Source of the DNA: Byssothecium circinans
Lineage: Eukaryota > Ascomycota > Dothideomycetes > Pleosporales > Massarinaceae
Direction: 5' to 3'
Assembly: GCA_010015675.1 (NCBI GenBank)
Contig: ML976987.1
Coordinates: 887,154 to 911,480, forward strand
DNA: 24,327 nucleotides
The notes under the pieces are model-generated. The model saw only the letters and a program-made list of their open reading frames with translations. It was not told the origin of the DNA and made no database searches. Both the position numbers and the translations under genes were made by a program. Positions 9,141-18,816 of this stretch are shown here, one piece after another (position 1 is the first letter of the stretch; every line of letters begins with the position of its first letter).

Positions 9141-11819
9141 ATGGAGACACCAGCAATCGAAGTAACCAAGATGGACCGGAGAGCCTCTGTGCCTGTCAAG
9201 CGCAGAGTGAGTCGAGCGTGCGATCATTGCCACCGCATGCGTACACGATGTAACGGCCAAGTGCCTTGTTCGCGCTGTATCGGTACGCAAAGAGATCGGA
9301 GGAGTCATAGTACAAGGCTGACTGACGCACAGAACTCGAGTATGTGTGCCAATACAACCGAGAGAAGAAAAGAAGAGGAAAGGTTCGCATTTTCGCTTCC
9401 CCTGTGCTTCGCTTGTTGACTCTTTCAGGTACCGCGACATATCCAGAAGCAGAGAGAGGAGGCAGCTGCCCAAGGAGGACATCCCGGGCAACTGCCTGAG
9501 AATGGTCTCACAATACAAACCGGCGGTCATTTTGACAATATCCCGGAGATGGAGGAGGAATTGTGGTCTCCATCCGAACCAACTCCAATTGCGCAACATT
9601 TCCCCGACCACAAAGTCAACGTGCACGCACATTCGTCGCCAGAATGGCAAGTACCTACCAGTAAGTCTCGAAAACCATCCTATCCTGGATGGATTGCTGA
9701 TGCCAGAAGCAGCTGCAAGCTACAATCCACCAGTAGCCCACATGATGATCGACCCCCTGTTGCTGGGTTCCGGGGAAGGCTACGCACAACCCATTCATAC
9801 ACCCATCGCGCGAAACCACCAGCTCATGTATGCCATGGACGATATGCATCTGGTGCCCGATTCGGCTTCGTCGGTTTCTGTCCCACCCGAGTTTGCAAAC
9901 ATGGGTTATCCGATGCACTTCGCTCCAGTCAGACAAACGTCACCGCACAGCTACCGGTCGGGCGATACCGGTTCCCCTCAATCTGGAGTCAGCGCTGCAT
10001 CGTCACATCCAGGAGTGCTGCCGTGCAAGTATCCTGTCCTAAGTCCTTTGATCCCTCATCTCAGGAACATCATGACAGTTCCCATGGCTTGCGACCTCCT
10101 TGAGTTCTATTTCCAAAGCTCTTCTTCGGTATTCATGGAGCCCCTGTCACCATATATCGTTGGAACCGTCTTTCGGCAACGCTCTTTTCTGCGGCAACAC
10201 AAACCACGAAAATGCAGTCCTGCATTGCTCGCTAGTATGCTCTGGGTAGCTACTCAGACGTGTGAGGCAGGCTACCTTACCTCGTCACCTTCTGCACGAG
10301 GCAACTTCTGCAACAAGCTGTGGAAGTTGACGATAGAGTTGCTGAAACCATTGGTGCACTCTCCGGCGTCCCATGGGTTTACCCAAGAATCCGGAAACCT
10401 GGTTAATCCCGCTGCACATGATGCGCTTGGTGTTGATCGAGCGATGGGTCACTTTGATGCGCGGATGGAGTCAGGGATGCCACCAACCAGTACAGTAGAT
10501 GATGTGGCTACGTATGTCAACCTGGGTGTCGTAACCTCGGCGAGTGAATACAAGGCTGCCAGTCTTCGTTGGTGGCATGCCGCGTGGAGTCTGGCGAGAG
10601 AGCTGAAATTGGGAAGAGAACTGTCCCAGGATTCAAATCGAGATCGAGAATCGAATGGCGCAGATAATGAAGCAGAGATCGGATGGTCCGAATGTTCGAC
10701 ATCAGGAGGGCATGTGCCTGCTAGTACTCCTACCGCTGCACTTGTTGAAGAGATGAAGGAGGAGCGAAGAAGGCTTTGGTGGCTCCTGTATATGTTTGAT
10801 AGGTGAGTTGAAAGACGGCAACGTAACGGTCATAGGCTGACCTGACTAGGCATCTTGGCTTGTGTTATAACCGTCCTCTGGCGATGTTGGACAGCGAATG
10901 CGAAGATCTGTACCAACCAGTACCAGATACTTTGTGGCAGGCCGGCGACTTCTACACTGGAATTCCAAAGGACTCTCGGCGCAGAGGACTATCCTTCCAA
11001 TGCACCTCGCATGACATATTCGGCTTTTTCCTCCCCCTCATGACCATCCTCGGCGACATTGTCGACTTGCAGGCGCAGAAGTCACATCCTCGGTTTGGCC
11101 AACGGACATCGTGGAAGACCCACGAGGCAGAAATTGTTCGTCAGCTTGAGACGTATGCGTACAGTCTTCAAGAGTTCAAAGCACAGAATGGATGCGGGTC
11201 GGAAGACGCCTTGAGCAGGTCGAATGGTACTCCAGATCCGATTCGGGGCGAGTTGATACACCAGACTAAGAAGGTCGTGGCTTATGCATCTCATATCATG
11301 CATGTGCTACACATACTGTTGCACGGTAAATGGGACCCGGTCGCACTCCTTGCGGACGACAATATGTGGATCTGCTCGCAATCCTTCTTAACGGCAACTT
11401 CTAGTGCGATCTCTGCGGCTCAGGCTGTTGAAGAGATCCTGGAGCTGGATCCCGACCTCTCTTTTATGCCATACTACTTTGCAATTGTAAGTCTCTGATT
11501 CAGTGTAGGCTCTAGGACGTTACTCACCATGGTGTAGTACTTGCTTCAAGGCTCTCTGATCCTCCTGCTGCTGGCCGACAAGCTTTCCACAGAAACCAAC
11601 GACGGGGTGATCAAAGCGTGCGAAACAATCGTGCGAGCGCACGAGGCGGCCGTAGTGACGCTCAACACCGAGTACCAGCGAAATTTCCGCAAAGTGATGA
11701 TCTCGACTCTGGCGCAGATCAAAGGCCATGGCCACTCTCGAGAGATGAGTCCTGCAAAACGGCGAGAAGTGCTTTCGTTGTATCGATGGACGACGTTGGG
11801 TAACGGGCTTGCAATATAG
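9141..11819 (+). CDS. XlnR/Xyr1-like Zn2Cys6 transcription factor
   Basis: A nuclear DNA-binding regulator of the family that controls xylan and cellulose degradation and pentose metabolism. Six exons (9141-9282, 9333-9382, 9429-9660, 9707-10802, 10850-11486, 11538-11819) encode 812 aa with all phases closing. Introns are 46-51 nt; intron 2 uses an unusual donor, GTTCGC. The zinc cluster is canonical, CX2CX6CX5CX2CX6C, at Cys27, 30, 37, 43, 46 and 53, followed by a basic REKKRRGK linker. The fungal_trans regulatory domain runs from about 260 to beyond 530, with [41 protein letters not shown] and [10 protein letters not shown]. The C-terminus ([36 protein letters not shown]) is unmistakably XlnR-type. 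The protein is somewhat shorter than XlnR (about 900 aa) and its zinc cluster ([12 protein letters not shown]) differs from the usual QCNQLRTKCDGQ, so it may be a paralogue rather than XlnR itself. Confidence 0.93.
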
Positions 11820-12905
11820 AAAGGAACTGAAAAATTGACATGGTCGAGGAGGAAAAGGGATGGGATACCGTACGATTATATGTTTTGTGAGGAGTATCTG
11901 CACCTTTGATAGTACCGGTGCTTAAAATTTGTCTGTGCAAAATTAGGTTCAATATCAGCATGCTTCAACTGCCAGAAAAGTCCTGTATATGTACCGTGTT
12001 TCGAATACGGAGGTTGGGGAAAGTACGTGTCCATGCCTTGTATGTCTTCGACTCCACTCGATAATTGTTATCGAAAAAGGTGGCATACGGTCCTATTGTT
12101 GTAGAGAGAACACGCCAAACTACCGGCCTGGAGCGGTGTCGCAGATGAAGTAGCCAAAGTTTGGGTCCCACCGGCAGAACATAGCTGCCGCAATTCTCGC
12201 ACCGGGAGTTGGTAGGTTACGTAGGTGGTAGAAGTCATGACGAAGAGTTGAACAACAGAGACGCGGTCGGAATTAAGTGTTAGAAGTGACGCTAGGGTGG
12301 GTTATGTTGTGGCAGTCGCGTCATGAAGGAAGGAACAACCTCGTGCGTGAAGCGGCATAATCACGTGATCCTCCAAGTGCTTCGTAAAACATCAATATTT
12401 GGAATAGTCCTATGAAACATTTGCAAACCTCATAATGGAGTCGGAGCGGGATTGGGAGATATCTGTTGGTATTGGCTTCCCGCAGTATCACCAATCCCAT
12501 GCCTCACCTGAGTCCTGGGTAGATCGCAGCTCGCAGCTTACTAGGACGGGTATGCAAGCACGCGACTCAGACTAGACGTTGCCGGAATAAGTGGGACTAT
12601 TAAACTAGAATGCCGAAGAGTATTGATAAGCCTCGTACTGTATGCATATGCATATGAGATTCAAGACAATGCCCTGATGAACCGGAAGCACACTTCTACT
12701 ACACATAGACTGCTTATCAACAATAGCCGAAATCCCCGCAAGTGAAGAATGCTATGCATGAGAAAGATATGAAGCCCGAAAGTTTCGAACTGGCTTCTAA
12801 GCAATGAGCGCACTGCACCATAATTGTGATTCCCTCAGAAGCGAAGATGAGGAAGGTTGAAGGAGAGATTGAAGAAAAGAAGGACACAAAGTAACTAAAG
12901 CGGCA
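11820..12905. other. 1.1-kb intergenic sequence, no gene seen
   Basis: This separates the 3' ends of the XlnR-like gene (+) and the aldolase gene (-), which converge. It must contain both terminators. No open frame of useful length, tRNA-like sequence or repeat copy was recognised. Short AT-rich patches occur near 11,870-11,960 and 12,590-12,660. Confidence 0.5.
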
Positions 12906-13895
12906 CTATAAGCTCTTCTCCACATCCATGACCTCCCGAATACCTTCTGCAACGGTTTTGACCTTCTCCTCTGGCAGTCTCTTCAGCGGACGACGAGGAA
13001 AGCCGCCGTAGCCATAATATGATTGGATGGCTGACTTCGTTCCAGGGATAGCGGACTTGGTAAGCACCCAGTCGCCCTTGCTGAGGACTTTCTGCAGCGC
13101 GATAGATTCATCGTATTTGCCCTCTGCCCACAGATTCCACACCTTGACGCACGTCTTGGGAAGAACATTTGCGCCACCCGCAATAATACCTGAGCCTCCG
13201 CTAGCCGCTGTCTGCGCGGTAAAATCTGCCATACCGCCGAATGCCATGTATCCGCTCCCAGTGCTCTTCGTGGTGACGGCATTCGTCGCGAGGGCTACGC
13301 GAGTAAGCTTTCCAGTGTTGCCGCAGGTGAATTTGGTCCCAACGATGTTGGAATGCTTGCCGAGCTTGATGAGGAGATCACTGTCCATGTCTAGTCCAGC
13401 AACTGCGCCGGGGTAGTTGTAGAGGATAAGAGGAAGCGGCGATGCATCGGCAACTTTAGTGTAGTATTCCGTGATAGCCTCCTCGTCCATGGCGTAGCGG
13501 TAGTAGCTCGGTGGGACCAAAAGAACGTATTCGGCACCGGCTTCGGCAGACTCTTTGATAGACTCGATGGTGAGTTTGATGCCCTGCTCGGAAGCGCCAG
13601 CGATTACGGGCACGTTTTGGTATCCTGCTTCATCTAGAGCTTCTCGGGTTGCTCGCGTGATAGCTGACTTCTCGGCACGGTTCAAGTGTACGGCTTCTCC
13701 GTTAGATCCCATGGTGACGAGCCCTACGAGCCCTGCCTCGGCGAGCCGTACCGCATGTTTCTTGACCGTAGGGATGTCGACTTCCTCGGTTTCGGGATCG
13801 AAAAAGGTCATCGTTGGAGAGTAGATACCGGCGCGAAGAGGCGTGCGCTCTTTGGTGGCGCCATTGGTACCGTTTGTTGCGCTGCCGGACGTCAT
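12906..13895 (-). CDS. DHDPS-family aldolase (HOGA/KDG-aldolase-like)
   Basis: A class I aldolase of the dihydrodipicolinate synthase superfamily, 329 aa, in a single exon. The TIM-barrel signatures are present: GSNGEAVHL with the GxxGE motif at 63-67, the YNYPG tyrosine (Tyr159) and the Schiff-base lysine Lys188 in GTKFTCGN. Members cleave or form 2-keto-acid aldols (4-hydroxy-2-oxoglutarate, 2-keto-3-deoxy sugar acids, dihydrodipicolinate). Fungi make lysine by the aminoadipate route, so a biosynthetic DapA role is unlikely; a catabolic 2-keto-3-deoxy-acid or hydroxyoxoglutarate aldolase fits better. It resembles the L-threo-3-deoxy-hexulosonate aldolase (GaaC/LGA1) group in overall layout and the C-terminal YGYGGxPRRPL segment, but the substrate cannot be read from sequence. 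The low-complexity N-terminus (SATNGTNGATKE) looks unstructured; no clear targeting signal. It is divergent from the oxidoreductase gene at 14818. Confidence 0.9.
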   Translation of the reverse strand: MTSGSATNGTNGATKERTPLRAGIYSPTMTFFDPETEEVDIPTVKKHAVRLAEAGLVGLVTMGSNGEAVHLNRAEKSAITRATREALDEAGYQNVPVIAGASEQGIKLTIESIKESAEAGAEYVLLVPPSYYRYAMDEEAITEYYTKVADASPLPLILYNYPGAVAGLDMDSDLLIKLGKHSNIVGTKFTCGNTGKLTRVALATNAVTTKSTGSGYMAFGGMADFTAQTAASGGSGIIAGGANVLPKTCVKVWNLWAEGKYDESIALQKVLSKGDWVLTKSAIPGTKSAIQSYYGYGGFPRRPLKRLPEEKVKTVAEGIREVMDVEKSL

Positions 13896-14817
13896 GCTGG
13901 AGACAAGAGGTTTGAGGATGAGGAAAGGTTAGAGGAACTAGCAGAGAGCAAAATTAGTCGATGATCCGGAGGAGAGGAAGCGAGTGAGCGGAAGGATGCT
14001 ATGCTATGCACTTGGGAGGTTTGGGTCAGCTTTTAATATAACAATGGGACGGAGAGTAATCGGTGTAAAGTATGGTTCGGAGGGCTTTTATTTAAATACT
14101 AAGCCGCAGGAGCCCAATGCCATCCCACCTCGGTCACCTCTCCATCAACTGCAGTGTCAAGATGTCGTCAAACCCGCGGCGTTCATTCGCCGAACCGGAG
14201 GAGCCAGACATGCAAAGAACAGCTAAGGTGCGGCTTGTGGGCCTGCTGTTCCTCTGGAGCATGTTCGGGGCACCACTGCGCGAAGAGCGGGACGGTTTGC
14301 GGCCTTTTTCTACAGTGACTAAAATTATCGAGGTCTCATGGGACGAAAATACCGTGAGTTGCAGGGTCGATGTTACGCGCGATGGCGCTGCAGACGATAC
14401 CTCGCCGGAAGAATTAATGCCACGAATAAAGAGGAAGAAGGCAGCGTGGGGTGCATGTCGGCGTCTCTTGGCCTGGGGAAAGGACACCATGCTCGGCCGT
14501 GGAGCGATGCGACGGCGGCAGATTTGGGGTGGACAACAGAATGCCGGCAAAACTGTTGGAGTGCCCCTCCAAACAAAACGCCCCTCCTTCAGCCCCTCCT
14601 ACTCTTACAGCTGCGGTCATTAATTGTTCCGTGCGTATCGATAGAATAGATGATAGATGGCGTCGTTCAGCCCTATCGTCCCAGACGCCGAATCAAACAC
14701 CGATGCGCCTCATCCTGTGCCTGTCGAGTCGAGACACTCTCGCTCTTTCAATCCCTTCTTCCTCTCACTGAATCTTTTCTGCTACATTCGACTTGATACA
14801 CGATCCACGCGGTAAAT
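13896..14817. promoter_or_regulatory. Divergent promoter region between aldolase and oxidoreductase
   Basis: This 922-bp gap separates the two start codons and should hold both promoters. Near the aldolase side there is an AT-rich TATTTAAATA core (about 14089-14098) and another AT patch near 14034-14042. On the oxidoreductase side a long pyrimidine-rich tract (about 14726-14790) resembles a fungal transcription-start region. I found no GGCTAA-type XlnR site here by eye. A 168-aa plus-strand frame (14117-14623) crosses the interval but has no recognisable domain, overlaps open frames on the other strand and is not called as a gene. Confidence 0.5.
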
Positions 14818-16362
14818 ATGGCGCCGCTCGAGGTTTTGATGGTAAGTCTACCCCTCTTTTGGGGAGCTCCAGCTCTCTTAATTGCTTTTTCAAACTCGAG
14901 CATGCACAATCCTGTTTCCTTTTCACTGTTCCAGACTGCATCCACACGGCCTTCTCCTGCTGCAGTCAGCTCAGAATTCGTTCTAATGAGTCCTTAGGTG
15001 GGTACAGGGGAGTACACGACGGGATTCGTTGGTGGGGGAGCTTCAACATCAGACAAGAAGGTCGGCGTGGTGGGACTGACGCTCTTTGATCTTCGTCGAC
15101 GCGGAAAGGTTGGGAAGTTGGGCATGGTAGGAGTGTCCGGCGACAAATTTCCAGCCATCAGTGAGTATAATTGTTGGAAGATAGGGGAGGTTACTAATTA
15201 GGGCAGGGGAGCATCTGCACAAGAACATCTCTCAAGCGTACAACGGCCTCGACGTGTCGTTTGAGGAGTACCCCAAGGAAGGAAAGCGCGATCCCGACGC
15301 ATACAAGACAGCCATCGATGCTCTCCCGAAACGCAGCGCCATCACCATTTTCACTCCTGACACTACTCACTACCCAATCGCACTGTACGCCATTGAGCGC
15401 GGCCACCACGTCCTCGTCACAAAACCCGCTGTGAAGCTCCTGGAGCACCATCAGCAACTGCTTGAGGCAGCAAAGAAGCACAATGTGTTCGTCTATGTCG
15501 AGCACCACAAGCGATTCGACCCCGCATATGCCGATGCGCGATTCAGGGCCACAAAGCTTGGTGATTTCAACTACTTTTACTCGTACATGTCACAGCCAAA
15601 GTAAGTACCTCCGGTTCTCCGGCAAGGAAGATAGCTGACAAAATGGGCTTGTAGGAGCCAATTGGAGACGTTCAAGGCGTGGGCCGGCAAAGACAGCGAT
15701 ATCTCGTATTACCTGAACTCGCACCATATCGACATCAATGAGTCCATGATTCCTGACTACAAGCCGGTGCGTGTTATGGCTAGCGGTGCGCGAGGCATTG
15801 CGACCGATCTTGGCTGTGTCGAGGGCACAGAAGACACCATCACGCTTTTGGTTGATTGGATAAAGAAAGATGAGCCTGGCAAGCGAGCGACGGGTGTCTA
15901 CACAGCAGGATGGGCAGCGCCTCAGAAGGCCGGTGTGCATTCAAACCAGTACTTCCATTACATGGCGAGCAAAGGCGAGATCCGCGTGAATCAGGCAAAG
16001 AGAGGATACGATGTCACTGATGATGACACTGGCCTGCTTTGGTATAACCCGTAAGTCGTCTTTCACTTGATCTTTCACATTTACTAACAACGACTAGATT
16101 CTACATGAAGTATGCTCCTGACGAGGAGGGCAACTTCGCTGGCCAGATTGGATACGGCTACATCTCTTTTGAGAAGTTCGTAGACGCCGCCAACGCACTG
16201 AACGAGGGCAAGATTACGCTCGAGCAACTCGACAGCCGACCACTCCCAACACTGAAGAACACCATTGCGACCACTGCCATTCTGGAGGCTGGCCGAAGGT
16301 CATTGGATGAGAACCGACCGATTGAGATTGTCCAAGAAAATGGTGTTTGGTCGCTGAAGTAA
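14818..16362 (+). CDS. Gfo/Idh/MocA-family NAD(P)-dependent oxidoreductase
   Basis: A predicted sugar or polyol dehydrogenase, 413 aa, in five exons: 14818-14841, 14998-15160, 15207-15600, 15655-16050 and 16098-16362. All splice pairs are GT-AG and phases close. The first exon encodes only eight residues, and intron 1 (156 nt) is the longest of an intact gene here. The Rossmann fold starts [16 protein letters not shown] (6-21). The family EKP motif reads TKP (Thr134-Lys135-Pro136), keeping the catalytic lysine. [14 protein letters not shown] (161-174) and NSHHIDI (215-221) supply the histidine/aspartate region of the substrate domain. No signal peptide is seen, so it is probably cytosolic. 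It is divergent from the aldolase gene, suggesting the two act on the same substrate route, for instance sugar to sugar acid and then aldol cleavage. Which sugar is unknown. Confidence 0.9.
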
Positions 16363-16825
16363 AGCAGGTTTCTTCTGTTGGTGTACATGTTCTCGTAAAA
16401 ATCAATATCACCTGCTGAGGAACAAATATACGCAGCGGTTTTCGTGTATACGACGACTGCCCCAAAATCTCTGGTATTATACTAAATACATCATACGACT
16501 TTCTCGACTTTTGTGACGATTTGCTGACGTTATCGGCATGAGAATGGGCTCTTTCAACCCCACAGGCAATGCTTTGCCCGCGTTCTATTTCAAGAATCCT
16601 ATTGTCAACATCTGTTACTCCTCATAGAGCAATTGTTTTCTCGATCGCAATTGCATCAAACATTTTCTCTTATCTGCTCGTCCTCCTTACACGTATCTCT
16701 TTCCTCGAAAGAACGAGCCATCATCGCGTCTATTATCAAGTACAGGCATTTTTCTTTTCATCTACAATTCCACTTAGCGATAGACTAATACAGTATTTAA
16801 TATACAGTACGATAAGACCGTCACT
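16363..16825. other. Intergenic, 3' flank of oxidoreductase and lead-in to protease pseudogene
   Basis: No gene is supportable. A plus-strand frame beginning with ATG at 16569 runs to 17015, but it is Ser/Thr/Pro-rich low complexity and overlaps the protease pseudogene in another frame. T-rich sequence at about 16,620-16,800 could be the former promoter or leader of that gene. Confidence 0.4.
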
Positions 16826-17879
16826 GTGTCAGGCCCTACTACGAACAGTACAACCAACAACGCGCTCTCTAGACGCCGCTACAGCTCCAACCCCACCAGA
16901 TTCTTCGACGGCTTCGAAGTTTTCGGCCACACCAACTCTAACAATGCCATCTCAGCTCCTCGTCCTCCCGACCCACACTCCACCCCACTCCTCATGCGCT
17001 ACCCACCCCCCGTAAACAACGTCGCCATCGCCTACCTTTCCTACGCGCACTACCAAGAACTGTCCCGCCTAGCCTAGCTCTCCGACGAACACATGACAAC
17101 CTCCTTCGAGCTCCTCTCCCACCTCACAAGCAGAGCCTCCCACTCTATCATCCTCCTAGGCCCCTACAACGCCCATCGCTACTACCAACTCACCTCGCTC
17201 CCCGACACCAAAATCCCCTGGGTCGAATACAACGACCTGGAGGAGAAAGTCAAAGGAATGGATTATATTTTCCTAGCCATCAGCAACGGTTCCAGCGTCC
17301 TGAAAGACATTTGATGCCGACGTTACGGGGATGACAGATGGTGGGAGTCACTGGACGCTTGTGGTGCAGGTGACGGATGCGAGGGGCCCCGTGACCAAAG
17401 TGAGGCATTGCGATTCCATCATCGACTAGACGTGTATTGACGGGATACCGGTATTCACGCCGTCGAACCAGGATGTCGCACCGCGTACTATGGTGGATTT
17501 GTGTCGCTATTTGCGGCATTTGTATCCGGATCGATACAAGGGGGACGATGATATCGGGCATGCTAACCACTCGCCGTCGCAGCGGAAGCATAATCGGTGC
17601 CGCGGCGATGCGTGGAGTGCGTGTGGGCCGTTTGCGTGGGCTATGGCGAGGGAGTTTGTGCAGTGTATTGCTGGTTGTGGGGATGAGGGGGTGGAGCTGG
17701 AGGACGGGTTTTTGGATCTACCGTTGGGGTTTGCGGAGGTGTGGGGGAGGGGGTTTGATAGTGCGGTGGCGAGGGGGTGGATTGCGAGGTTGGTGGCTAG
17801 GGAGAGGAGGTTGACGCTTTTGCGGTGGGGGACGGTGGATTGGTTTGAGATTAGGAACTTGAGGGGGTTGAGGAAGTAG
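16826..17879 (+). pseudogene. Ulp1/SENP-like (C48) cysteine protease, broken
   Basis: Intact relatives remove SUMO, NEDD8 or ubiquitin-like tags. Conceptual pieces read in order: VAIAYLSYAHYQELSRLA, a stop (TAG 17075-17077), a segment with ILLGPYNAHRYYQL and MDYIFLAISNGS, a frameshift near 17310, GGSHWTLVVQV with the catalytic His, RHCDSIID with the catalytic Asp, a second stop (TAG 17427-17429), then GDAWSACGPFAWAMAREF with the candidate catalytic Cys, ending at 17879. The order and spacing of His, Asp and Cys match the C48 fold. No intron of normal length removes these stops without losing the conserved motifs. The first in-frame Met is at 16994, and the frame is open back to about 16826. 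Both TAG codons could come from CAG by a CpA-to-TpA change. Codon composition flips from C-rich in the first half to G-rich in the second. The family call rests on motif spacing. Confidence 0.68.
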
Positions 17880-18127
17880 GGTTTTGTCTTAGGGCAGGGA
17901 AGGTTAGGATCGACGGGGAGGTTGAAGTAAAGTAGGTTTTGTATATGACCTCTGCGTACGGAGTCTGCAGAATTGCCGGAGTTTTGATAAGGAACAGGGA
18001 TTAATATGGGATTAGTACGCTTTCTTAACTACGCAGGCTTTTGGACATGCTAATCGTCTTTAAGAATAGTGAGGTTGAGTTCAAGAGATCTTGCCTTGTG
18101 ATAGTCCACAGCGAGCAGTTCTTTATT

Positions 18128-18248
18128 TGTTGGACAGTAGAGACCCGAGAGCATGCAATAAGAAGAGGTAACTATATAGGCAAGAGCTAACGCTAAGCTA
18201 AAACAGTACTAAACTATTTAGAATAGTTAAGTACTATTTAGTCTAACA
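18128..18248 (-). mobile_element. Inverted, RIP-mutated 121-bp copy of the LTR
   Basis: This is the reverse complement of the LTR at 18343-18499. The outer 29 bp match perfectly (18128-18156 against 18471-18499). The inner 57 bp (18192-18248 against 18343-18399) differ at 15 positions, all C-to-T or G-to-A towards this copy. It lacks about 36 bp after GCATGC, which exactly explains 121 against 157 bp. No target duplication is visible around it. Confidence 0.8.
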
Positions 18249-18342
18249 TACCCCTTTAGTAAAGTAGGAAGCTAATACGCTAGATATATACCTTTATATA
18301 GGCACCTCTACCCCTTTAATATATATAGGATAAATAAGTAAC

Positions 18343-18499
18343 TGTTGGACTGAACAGTACTTGACTGTTCCGGACGGTTCAGTACCGTTCCGGCTTAGCG
18401 TCGGCTCCTGCCTATATAGTCGCCTCTCCTGAGCTACACTGCTCCACACACAATTCATCACTTTCTGATCGCATGCTCTCGGGTCTCTACTGTCCAACA
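18343..18499 (+). mobile_element. Solo LTR with 5-bp target duplication
   Basis: The element starts TGTTGGA and ends TCCAACA, the usual termini of Copia-type LTRs, and is flanked by GTAAC on both sides (18338-18342 and 18500-18504). Inside, TATATAG (about 18413-18419) followed by C/T-rich sequence looks like the U3/R promoter. At 157 bp it is short, like LTRs of small or non-autonomous (TRIM-like) elements. No coding interior, primer-binding site or polypurine tract is present next to it, so it is a solo LTR or a remnant. It inserted at the left edge of the TA-flanked element beginning at 18503. Orientation is taken from the TATA-like motif. Confidence 0.82.
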
Positions 18500-18502
18500 G
18501 TA

Positions 18503-18814
18503 ACGTATTCTACTACTAAGATAGCTAAACTATTAAGATAGCTACTTTTCCTTAGCAATACTAACTTACTTAACTTTATTATTATTATTATCTATAAGTT
18601 ACTAATACTTTATAGGTTAATAACTATTTTATTACGTAAGCTAAGGCTATAAAAATTTAATAGCTATTAGATTATATATATATCTATCTAGGTTTAAAAT
18701 TTGAAAAGAAAATATTAAGGTTTAGCTTTGTTATTAAGATAATACTCTTTGATTTTCCTTGCTAAGAAAAAGTGGCCGCTTCAGTGGTGTGGCCGCTTTA
18801 CTAGTGGAATACGT
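18503..18814. mobile_element. 312-bp Tc1/mariner-like miniature element (MITE)
   Basis: The terminal sequences ACGTATTC and GAATACGT are inverted, flanked by TA on both sides (18501-18502 and 18815-18816). The similarity of the two arms continues for roughly 58 bp, to TTAGCAA, with many transition differences. The interior is AT-rich with no transposase frame. The right arm has a duplicated subterminal GGCCGCTT motif. The left part matches 23908-23996 (44 nt with one mismatch over 18548-18591 against 23953-23996), and the right end matches the reverse complement of 24232-24327. So at least three copies of this family touch this window. TA duplication points to the Tc1/mariner (Fot1/pogo-like) superfamily. 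Confidence 0.75.
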
Positions 18815-18816
18815 TA

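Noticed and set aside
14117..14623. 168-aa plus-strand open frame inside the aldolase/oxidoreductase promoter
   Set aside because: No recognisable domain, basic low-information composition, overlapped by comparable open frames on the other strand, and located where both promoters must be.
13896..14817. XlnR-type GGCTAA binding sites linking the regulator to the divergent pair
   Set aside because: None was found by eye on either strand, so direct control is not claimed from sequence.
17437..17814. Gly/Arg/Trp-rich plus-strand frame of 125 aa
   Set aside because: It is a shadow of the G-rich second half of the protease pseudogene; the frame with the ACGPF motif is the meaningful one.
18128..18499. 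Single 372-bp MITE with long terminal inverted repeats
   Set aside because: The inner boundary of the right arm has its own TGTTGG start and a GTAAC duplication pairing with the outer end, so two separate inverted LTR copies explain the pattern better.
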